A DNA stretch of 43,229 nucleotides from Bacteroidia bacterium (GTDB lineage: Bacteria > Bacteroidota > Bacteroidia > UKL13-3). Positions 8,737 through 15,865 of the stretch are shown piece after piece (within the stretch, counting starts at the first letter, position 1; each line of letters starts with the position of its first letter). The notes below the pieces were generated by a model. It made no database searches. It saw only the letters and a program-made list of their open reading frames with translations, and was not told the origin of the DNA. The DNA lies in assembly GCA_014376805.1 (NCBI GenBank), contig JACMQU010000173.1, forward strand, positions 1 to 43,229, written 5' to 3'. A program made the position numbers and the translations under genes.

Positions 8737-9741
8737 CTATAAAAAACTTTTAAAGCCAATCACTTCTCTACATTCCTTTAAGGTATTAGCTGCACTTTCT
8801 TGTGCTTTTTCTCTACCTTGTTTTACAACCTTAGCAAGCAGCTTATTGTCTGCTTGAAGCAGGGTTATTTTTTCGCGTATCGGAGATAGAAAATTAATCA
8901 AATCTTCGGCAATGTCTTTTTTTAAGTCGCCATAGCGGATACTACAATTTGCGTATGCTTTTGTGTAGTGCGACAACTTTTCATCTGTGGAAACAATCTT
9001 CATCAGGTTAAATAAATTCTGAACCGCTTCAGATGGAATTGAATCCACCATTAGAGGGCCGGTTTCTGTAACAGCTTTACTCATTTTTTTTCGAATTTGT
9101 TCAGGTGTATTTATCAGGCTTATAACATTTGCATCACCATCGCTTTTACTCATTTTACTACCACCCTGCAAACCTGGAATTTTAATAAGGTTATTGCCAT
9201 AATTAAATGCATAGGGTTCAGGAAAAATTTCTTTCTCATAAATCCGGTTAAATCGATTTCCAAATGTACGTGCCATTTCCAGGTGTTGCTCCTGATCTTT
9301 GCCTACAGGCACTTTACCCGCTTTGTGTATGAGAATATCTGCTGCCATTAAAACAGGGTAAGTTAATAGGCCTGCATTCAAATTATCAGGCTGCGTGCGC
9401 GCTTTTTCTTTAAAAGAGGCTACCCGTTCCAACTCTCCCTTATAAGCATGCATATTTAGCATCATATATAATTCCGGTATCTGTGGCAAATCACTTTGTA
9501 TATAAAGCGTGCACGCATCGGGGTTCAGGCCACAAGCTAAATATTCAATGAGTACTTGCCGTACATTGTTGTGCAAATCTGCAGGATTGGGATGTGTGGT
9601 TAGACTATGGTAATCGGCTATAAAAAAATAGCAGGTATAATCATATTGCATTTTCACAAAATTTGTTACTGCTCCCATATAATTGCCTAGGTGCAGGTTT
9701 CCGGTTGGTCTAATACCACTAACTACAATTTCTTTAGCCAT
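8737..9741 (-). CDS. trpS: Tryptophanyl-tRNA synthetase
   Basis: A 334-residue class Ic aminoacyl-tRNA synthetase that charges tRNA-Trp with tryptophan using ATP. The HIGH-like motif is HLGN at residues 17-20 (after GIRPTGNL), and the KMSKS loop is intact at residues 196-200 (GGSKMSKSDGD). The segment DYHSLTT and the MAADIL helix fit the tryptophan pocket region, and the length matches bacterial TrpRS (about 330). It is cytosolic and monocistronic here: 208 bp separate it from the converging 81-aa gene and 164 bp from ndh. No regulatory leader or T-box-like structure was seen upstream. Confidence 0.97.
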   Translation of the reverse strand: MAKEIVVSGIRPTGNLHLGNYMGAVTNFVKMQYDYTCYFFIADYHSLTTHPNPADLHNNVRQVLIEYLACGLNPDACTLYIQSDLPQIPELYMMLNMHAYKGELERVASFKEKARTQPDNLNAGLLTYPVLMAADILIHKAGKVPVGKDQEQHLEMARTFGNRFNRIYEKEIFPEPYAFNYGNNLIKIPGLQGGSKMSKSDGDANVISLINTPEQIRKKMSKAVTETGPLMVDSIPSEAVQNLFNLMKIVSTDEKLSHYTKAYANCSIRYGDLKKDIAEDLINFLSPIREKITLLQADNKLLAKVVKQGREKAQESAANTLKECREVIGFKSFL

Positions 9742-9905
9742 AAGAATAATAATAATTGCCTGTATAAATTACCTGCAACTGCTACAAAGAAAGTTAAGTA
9801 ACAGTGAATTTCAATAAAATATTACTGCTTCAAACATGCCTTATAAAAACAAATTTTAAAATTGTTAAGCATATTGGCTGGCCGCTGTATTTATGCACAA
9901 GTACA

Positions 9906-11150
9906 TTACTTTACTTTAGGATTTTTAAATATAAGTCGTAAAGAGTTATCGTTGGTTAAATAATTCCAACCCCAGTTAATAAAAATCATTAATTTATTAC
10001 GTACACTCAGAATCAGCATCAGGTGTAAAAACATCCAAACAAACCAGGCAAGGTACCCACTAAATTTTATAAAGGGGAGTTCAACCACCGCTTTGTGTTT
10101 ACCAACAGTTGCCATTACGCCTAAATCTGTGTATTCGTATTCTTTCATGGGTTTTTGTTGAACCATGGCTATAAGATTTTTAGCAAGCCGATTTCCTTGG
10201 TTGATGGCAACATTGGCTAATTGAGGATGGCCGCCAGGATACTTCTCTGTTTTCATAAGGGCAATGTCGCCAATGGCAAAAATATTTATTTCGTCATTTA
10301 CTTTATTATACCTGTTAACAGTATATCGGTTACTTTTTGTAATAGCATCCGTGTTGATCCCATTTAATAAATTGCCCGTTACACCTGCTGCCCATATAAG
10401 GTTTTGGCAGGCAAGTAATTCGCCCGAACTTAATAAAACAGTTGCGCCGTCATAACTTTTTACAGTAGTATTGGTAATAAGTTGTACACCCAGCTCTTCC
10501 AAATATTTTCTGGATGCTTGCTGTGATTCTACAGCCATCTGGTTAAGAATATTAGGACTACCTTCTATAAGTATAATTTTTAGTTTTGAAAAGTTATGAT
10601 GGGGATAGTCTTTGGGTAAAATGTTTTTTTTCATTTCAGCAAAGGCTCCGGCCAGTTCTACACCGGTAGGCCCGCCTCCAACTAGTACAATGTTAAAAAA
10701 CGAATCTTCTTTTTTTGTAACGGCGTTTTCTAAATTTAAGAGAATCTGATTTCGAATTGTAATAGCCTCAAAAGTCGATTTCATTGTTAGGGAATGGGTT
10801 TCCAGTTCTTTGTTCCCATAAAAATTTGTTTTGCATCCGGTGGCAATTACCAGATGATCATACGTATAATTTCCGTTATCAGTAATAACACTATTCATTT
10901 TAGGATCAACGGACAATACATTACCCAGCACAAAATTAATATGCTTTAGTTTTTGCAATATTTTACGGAAAGGGAACGAAATATTTGAGGGTTCGAGCCT
11001 GGAACTGGCAACCTGATAAAATAGAGGTTGAAATTGGTGATGATTAACTTTGTCGATAAGAATTACTTCAAACAAATTAGCAGGAAGCCCCTTAGACAAG
11101 TGCAAACCGGCAAAACCTCCACCTATTATAATCACTTTTTTTTTGTTCAT
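9906..11150 (-). CDS. ndh: Type II NADH dehydrogenase (NAD(P)/FAD-dependent oxidoreductase)
   Basis: A 414-residue flavoprotein. An N-terminal FAD-binding Rossmann motif (IIGGGFAGLHLSKGL, residues 5-20) is followed by HHQFQPLFYQVASSRLEP, the family's quinone-site helix region. The second Rossmann motif for NADH is VLVGGGPTGVELAGAFAEM, and a late FAD contact FAIGDIALM is present. The C-terminal helices contain hydrophobic LAWFVWMFLHLMLIL, which anchors the protein to the inner membrane. Known reaction: NADH oxidation with quinone reduction, without proton pumping. It is transcribed alone, in the same direction as the lipid-like cluster upstream but 263 bp apart. Confidence 0.92.
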   Translation of the reverse strand: MNKKKVIIIGGGFAGLHLSKGLPANLFEVILIDKVNHHQFQPLFYQVASSRLEPSNISFPFRKILQKLKHINFVLGNVLSVDPKMNSVITDNGNYTYDHLVIATGCKTNFYGNKELETHSLTMKSTFEAITIRNQILLNLENAVTKKEDSFFNIVLVGGGPTGVELAGAFAEMKKNILPKDYPHHNFSKLKIILIEGSPNILNQMAVESQQASRKYLEELGVQLITNTTVKSYDGATVLLSSGELLACQNLIWAAGVTGNLLNGINTDAITKSNRYTVNRYNKVNDEINIFAIGDIALMKTEKYPGGHPQLANVAINQGNRLAKNLIAMVQQKPMKEYEYTDLGVMATVGKHKAVVELPFIKFSGYLAWFVWMFLHLMLILSVRNKLMIFINWGWNYLTNDNSLRLIFKNPKVK

Positions 11151-11414
11151 AAGTAGGAATTTACAAAAGTTACTGGCATTAAATTATTAGATACAATTTT
11201 AAATTATTATTGTGTTACTAAATTCGAAGATATTGTTTATTGGTTTTAACTTCTGTTTTTTTTTAGTAAGAATTATTTTATGACTTGCTTTCTGCCATAC
11301 CATGCATAATTAGCCGGTTGTTTGCTGCAAGCGAAATGTGGCAGTGGTAGAATGGGTGCGTGTAAAAATTGTAAAAGTGTACGAACCTGTATCTTTTAAA
11401 TAGGGCAATTTTTT

Positions 11415-12935
11415 TTATTTAAGCATAGTATATAATTTATCGTAATCAATTTTTGAACCATGTCTCGGATCCTTTGGAATTTTATTGATGTAATTAATTT
11501 TGGCTGTTGCAATAACAGGAATTACACTTTGTAAATAAGCACGGTATAATAATTCATTAAAGTTCTTTTTCACTTCGAGTATGATATAACATTTGGTTTT
11601 TAAAAAAAAAGCCGCCTCCACAACGCCTTCAAATTGTTTTAAAAGGTGCTCCATTATATAAGTATACAGGGCCTGATTTTTCAATACAAAACTCCATTTA
11701 CAACGGCCCAGTAAAAGCAATTCACCGGTTTCCATTAACATGCCCGTATCGCCGGTGCGGTGCCAGATTTGGTCATCAACTTTTATTTTATTGCGTAATA
11801 CTGCAGCCTGGTCAAATAAATAATGTTTCAATACATGGTGGCCACTCACACAAATTTCGCCAGCGTTAGCTAAAGGCAATGCTTTATTTCTCCACTCTTC
11901 TGTGGTTTGAACCGAAATGCAATCATCCACATATTTAATAACCTGTATTTTAATTTCAGGGACCGGAGTACCAATATAAATTCCATTAAAATGTGGGTTA
12001 TTTTCATGGTAATTCAGGTATTCATTTAAATTGCAGGCAGCTATAGGTTCTGCTTCTGTAGAACCATATAAAATTACCATATCTGCTTTGGGTAATACTT
12101 GTTTTAACAACAATGCTTCTTGTGGATACAAGGCTGCGCCGCCAGTTACGTATGAGTTAACCAGAAGGTTAGTGGAGTTATTCTGTTTTATATTTAAAGC
12201 CAGTTTTAGCAGGAAAGAAGGTGAAGCAGTAACCGAACCCACCTTGTTTTTTTGAAGCATGGTAATCAGTTTGCCTGCTTCAAAAAGAGTGGGCTTACGC
12301 ATCTTTTTTGCAGGGATCACATTTGTTTTGCCCAGCCCTAAGTTTAGTAACATAACTATAGGTAGGGTAGTAAGGCTGATTTGTTCTTTTACCGGTACAT
12401 ATTTTTGTAATGCATTAAACTGTGCCTGCAAAAAACCATGTGTACGATCGGCTGCTTTTGGAATGGAAGTACTACCAGTAGTAAAAGTTACTAAAGCACT
12501 GTCATTTAATTCCATTTTTTCAACCTCTGTATAAGCCATTGTAGCTTGTTCTGCTGCTTTTAACTTAACAGGAATACTCCTGATTTCTTTAATAAAAAGT
12601 CCGGCTAATCGTAAATAGAAGGGGGCTATAAATCCTTTACATTGTGCATGCCTGCAACAATCACGAAGTCTTTTTCTTCCAGCCCATTCATCCATAAAAA
12701 CGGCTATTGCCCCAATCTGGAATAAGGCCAGCACAACTCTATATAAGTCTGTACTTACGGGTACAAATACCATTACCCTGTCGCCTTTTTTTATTCCCTT
12801 ACTTTTAAAATAAGCTGCTGTTTTTTGTATTGATAAATTGAACTGAGCATAGGTTACCTGCTTTGCATTTTCAATTATAGCAACAGTGTTTGGCTTGGCA
12901 TTTACCGCTTCAAGAAAATAATGGATAATGTTCAT
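11415..12935 (-). CDS. Acyl-AMP ligase / AMP-dependent synthetase, OleC-like
   Basis: A 506-residue ANL-superfamily enzyme that should activate a carboxylate as acyl-adenylate. The P-loop-like A3 motif is FTTGSTSIPK (151-160), A5 is YGSTEAEPIA, A7 is HRTGDTGML, and the A10 lysine is K495 in DPRHGSKIDY. The YGSTEAEP and IPKDPRHGSK signatures look closer to the OleC/beta-lactone synthetase branch and fatty acyl ligases than to acetyl-CoA synthetase. There is no carrier domain. It lies 163 bp downstream of the six-gene operon on the same strand, so it may belong to it or have its own promoter. In that setting it could supply activated fatty acid for the acyltransferase. Substrate is unknown. Confidence 0.82.
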   Translation of the reverse strand: MNIIHYFLEAVNAKPNTVAIIENAKQVTYAQFNLSIQKTAAYFKSKGIKKGDRVMVFVPVSTDLYRVVLALFQIGAIAVFMDEWAGRKRLRDCCRHAQCKGFIAPFYLRLAGLFIKEIRSIPVKLKAAEQATMAYTEVEKMELNDSALVTFTTGSTSIPKAADRTHGFLQAQFNALQKYVPVKEQISLTTLPIVMLLNLGLGKTNVIPAKKMRKPTLFEAGKLITMLQKNKVGSVTASPSFLLKLALNIKQNNSTNLLVNSYVTGGAALYPQEALLLKQVLPKADMVILYGSTEAEPIAACNLNEYLNYHENNPHFNGIYIGTPVPEIKIQVIKYVDDCISVQTTEEWRNKALPLANAGEICVSGHHVLKHYLFDQAAVLRNKIKVDDQIWHRTGDTGMLMETGELLLLGRCKWSFVLKNQALYTYIMEHLLKQFEGVVEAAFFLKTKCYIILEVKKNFNELLYRAYLQSVIPVIATAKINYINKIPKDPRHGSKIDYDKLYTMLK

Positions 12936-13098
12936 TAATTAATATTAGGCTTTGCAAAATAATACCAATTGTTAGTATAAAATAGCTTAACAGTTTTTTA
13001 TGTTTAACCCGATAAAATTACTTAAGATTGTTATGACCATTCTCTAACTATCAATAGAATCCATATACATCTATTTAATTATTATAACCTGCATGATA

Positions 13099-14139
13099 TT
13101 AATTTTCAATAAGGGGTTGTTTAACCATTCTATTGTAAAGTGCGTATTCCCTTAGTTTTTCTCCGCTAAAAAATCCTGATAGATTTACAGATTTGTTATC
13201 CTGGTGCATAAAGGCATGGATAATGCGGTTGAATCCAAGACTGTTGGCAGCATCAGAAATATTTGCACACAAAACTTGTGCTATGCCATTATATTTTTTA
13301 TCGGGGTTACGGGCAACTGTCTTAACTATTAAAGTTTTATTTGTTTGATTAAAATAATCAGGGTAACCAACAACCAGCCCTATCAGTTCCTTTTCTTCGT
13401 TTTCAGCGAAATAAACAAAGCGTGTGTCCAGCCATTTTTTTTGTGCTCTGTATTTATCTCTAAAGTCTTCAAATTGGATAGGAGAGTATAAAAAATTATG
13501 AGCAAATGCACTTGTAATAAAGGGATATAATTTAACTATTTCCTGCTCAAAATTCGTCAGATCCATGTTGCGGATCGTCACTCCATTTTGTTTGAGCCGG
13601 GTTCTTAAAGGTTGTATTTTATCGGCCGCATAAGAAATGTTTGATTGCAGGTGCGTACTGTATTTTGCCAGAGTTTGAAAACCGGCGTCAATTAATAACT
13701 GTGCGTAGTATGGAGGCTGGTAAACTTCGGAAAAAAAAGTGGGATAATCCCAGTTTAATGCAATCCGATAATTTTCCCAGGTACTTCCATTCATCGGACC
13801 AATTATATTTTTTATGCATTTTGCAGCAGCAGCATTTATTACGGTATCGAATAAATGCCTGCATAACTCCGAATCATTTATACTCTCAAAAGCACCAAAG
13901 CACCACACACTTGTCTCTTCAGTAAAGTTTGGTTCATACACTACTAATCTTGCCAGAGGCTTGTTATCTCTGAATGCAATAAAGGCTGAAATTATTTTTT
14001 TTTCCGGAATGTTTAAGGCTCCCGATAAAGGCATTTTTGAAGAGTCGTAAATAGCATCAGTAACGGCTAAAAACGAAGACCAAAGGTCATTGTGGGGCAT
14101 GCAATGTTTTATGGTTATATTATTTAAGGTAGAGTTCAT
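13099..14139 (-). CDS. GNAT-like acyltransferase (YghO-like)
   Basis: A 346-residue cytosolic protein with a GNAT-type fold. The N-terminal half carries IIGPMNGSTWENYRIAL, a motif seen in YghO-like N-acyltransferases, followed by FSEVYQPPYYAQLLIDAGFQ. The C-terminal half holds the acyltransferase core: FVYFAENEEKELIGLVVGYPDYF, then KTLIVKTVARNPDKKYNGIAQVLCANI where the acyl-CoA pyrophosphate loop is expected, then the GFNRIIHAFMHQDN strand-helix. It is the last gene of the coupled operon; its ATG shares one base with the stop of the kinase gene (TAATG). In this setting it may acylate an amino group of a lipid headgroup. That role is inferred; substrate is unknown. Confidence 0.75.
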   Translation of the reverse strand: MNSTLNNITIKHCMPHNDLWSSFLAVTDAIYDSSKMPLSGALNIPEKKIISAFIAFRDNKPLARLVVYEPNFTEETSVWCFGAFESINDSELCRHLFDTVINAAAAKCIKNIIGPMNGSTWENYRIALNWDYPTFFSEVYQPPYYAQLLIDAGFQTLAKYSTHLQSNISYAADKIQPLRTRLKQNGVTIRNMDLTNFEQEIVKLYPFITSAFAHNFLYSPIQFEDFRDKYRAQKKWLDTRFVYFAENEEKELIGLVVGYPDYFNQTNKTLIVKTVARNPDKKYNGIAQVLCANISDAANSLGFNRIIHAFMHQDNKSVNLSGFFSGEKLREYALYNRMVKQPLIEN

Positions 14140-14807
14140 TAAAGAATATAAATATACAAAAGGAGAACCGCACTTAAAGGAATGAACAAGTTATCGAGTC
14201 CGAGCATGCTGAAGGCCTCACTTAATGTTGTTATGATGGCCAGGGAGATTACGAGTCCCATTTTTCTTAATTCTACAGGTAGTATAAAATAGCTAATTAG
14301 TAACGCTGTTACAAAAAAAGCGCTGCTTCCTCCGCATGATTTAGATCCCGGTTTCTGTGTGAATTTCTTTAGTGGAAATCTTTTTCCAATAATTGCTGCT
14401 GCCGGATCAGATAAAGTGAGAATAAGTAAGGGTATATAAAACAGAAAATAAGGTGGCGTAACAAATCGATTAATATTGAGGCTGTAAAAAAAAAAACTCA
14501 GAAATACCCCTAACGGATACACCATACTTCCATATGTTTTGCGATCAACCCCATTAATACCTTTTAAAAAATTAAAACGCATACTTAATTTAAGCAGCAC
14601 AAAAAATGAAATACAAATGGCCAGTACCCACCAGTAATTTGAAAAATAAACAGGAAACAAACACGCAAGCAAACCAGATAAAATATGTACTGTTTTACGG
14701 CTGTATTCAGGTGCTATTTTAACATAATAATAAAGAAAATCGCCTATAGCAAATATAAACAGGAAGCTAACAGAAAGAATCAGATACGCCATGATATCAG
14801 CATTCAT
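14139..14807 (-). CDS. Phytol/dolichol kinase-like CTP-dependent lipid kinase
   Basis: A 222-residue polytopic membrane protein with about six or seven helices, matching the SEC59/VTE5/DGK1-type kinase family. Visible signatures: SRKTVHI (R37, K38, H41), DRKTYGSMVYPLG (89-100), LSDPAAAIIGKRF (D134), PGSKSCGGSSAFF (K156-S161) and LSEAFSMLGLDNLFIPL (E197, D205). Known members use CTP to phosphorylate phytol, dolichol or diacylglycerol. The gene overlaps the upstream BtaA-like gene by 4 nt (ATGA) and the downstream acyltransferase by 1 nt, so translation is coupled. Together with UbiA in the same operon it points to a prenyl alcohol or lipid alcohol substrate. It might be labelled phosphatidate cytidylyltransferase by automatic tools. 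Confidence 0.8.
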   Translation of the reverse strand: MNADIMAYLILSVSFLFIFAIGDFLYYYVKIAPEYSRKTVHILSGLLACLFPVYFSNYWWVLAICISFFVLLKLSMRFNFLKGINGVDRKTYGSMVYPLGVFLSFFFYSLNINRFVTPPYFLFYIPLLILTLSDPAAAIIGKRFPLKKFTQKPGSKSCGGSSAFFVTALLISYFILPVELRKMGLVISLAIITTLSEAFSMLGLDNLFIPLSAVLLLYIYIL

Positions 14808-15865
14808 ATTTTTGTCTCCGTTATAAATTCTTTATAAAAAAATCCTTTGTCGATAAGTGCCGGGGGTGTTTGTTTAACAAAGTTTTGAGGGAACAAATCA
14901 GATAGCTTTCTCGTAACCATCAGATTCCAGTAGGCAAATTGGCTCTGCGGCCTGGTATGGGCTACCAGCATGTTGCCAAACTCCTTAAATGTTTTTAGGG
15001 GCATGTATTCAAAGATATTAGAAAAATTGAAATGAGAATAATTTCCGTTTAATTTAAGAGCCACCTCCGCATATCCTTCTTTCATTTCAAGCGCATCAAT
15101 ATTAAATTTAATTTTAAAAAAATTTTCTTCTCTCAAATAAAAAGGCAATCCATATGTAAATGATCCTAGTAACATATAGGCTAAAAAATAATTTGACTGA
15201 ACTTCTTTAGAAGATAAATGCAGCGCAGATCGATCATTTAAAAAAGAAGATACTTTTAAATCTACTTGTTCCAGAAATTCCGGATCGCGACCAAATGCTC
15301 CCAGCACATATCGGTTAAAGAAAATGCGGAACAACCATTTCCAGCGGTAATTATTCCAGGTATGATTATAAAATATTTTCTGTTGTAAGGCAGATTTAGG
15401 TTCAAACAATCTTCTGGTAATTTTTTTTGAATGGATAAGAGGCAGAATTATTTTTCCAAAACTTAACAGGTATTTTTCAAATTTACCTGCATAAATAATT
15501 CCATTTTCAATTGATACTGTTTGTTGATCCCAGTATATGCGCGCGTTTACAGTTAATTCATTCCGCAATAATTTATATATCTTCAGGTTCTTATTTGAAT
15601 TGGTTGTTAAAAATTTAAAGAATTCTTCATAAGTTAATTTTTTAATACAAAGTGCTTTTAATTCAGTCAGAAATAATTGTACAGGGTTAACATCTACCAC
15701 TGTTAATCGTTCAGGTGCAGCAGAGAGCATGGCTAATGAATTATCTCCTGCCGAAGCTACTGATAAGATCCGACAACCTGCAGGAAGTTGTAAGGCGGAT
15801 AGCAGCATATCTGCATCCTCCCAGCAGTTTGCATATCTTATAAAGTCAAACTTTGCTTTCAGCAT
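14804..15865 (-). CDS. DUF3419 / BtaA-like S-adenosylmethionine 3-amino-3-carboxypropyl transferase
   Basis: A 353-residue protein of the DUF3419 family. The N-terminus reads FIRYANCWEDADMLLSAL (residues 8-25), followed by the SAM-binding strand ILSVASAGDNSLAML (33-47) and the acidic VDVNPVQLFLTELKAL (57-72). Known family reaction: BtaA moves the 3-amino-3-carboxypropyl group of S-adenosylmethionine to the free hydroxyl of diacylglycerol, giving diacylglyceryl-homoserine. No BtaB-type N-methyltransferase is next to it, so a trimethylated betaine lipid is not directly implied. It overlaps the upstream dikinase-like gene by 7 nt and the kinase by 4 nt. The acceptor here may be another lipid alcohol (inference). 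Confidence 0.82.
   Translation of the reverse strand: MLKAKFDFIRYANCWEDADMLLSALQLPAGCRILSVASAGDNSLAMLSAAPERLTVVDVNPVQLFLTELKALCIKKLTYEEFFKFLTTNSNKNLKIYKLLRNELTVNARIYWDQQTVSIENGIIYAGKFEKYLLSFGKIILPLIHSKKITRRLFEPKSALQQKIFYNHTWNNYRWKWLFRIFFNRYVLGAFGRDPEFLEQVDLKVSSFLNDRSALHLSSKEVQSNYFLAYMLLGSFTYGLPFYLREENFFKIKFNIDALEMKEGYAEVALKLNGNYSHFNFSNIFEYMPLKTFKEFGNMLVAHTRPQSQFAYWNLMVTRKLSDLFPQNFVKQTPPALIDKGFFYKEFITETKI

Noticed and set aside
11322-11399. Tiny plus-strand Cys-rich frame (KCGSGRMGACKNCKSVRTC) with only a TTG start
   Set aside because: It resembles small Cys-rich peptides of Bacteroidota, but has no ATG and no promoter box, and is only 25 codons long.
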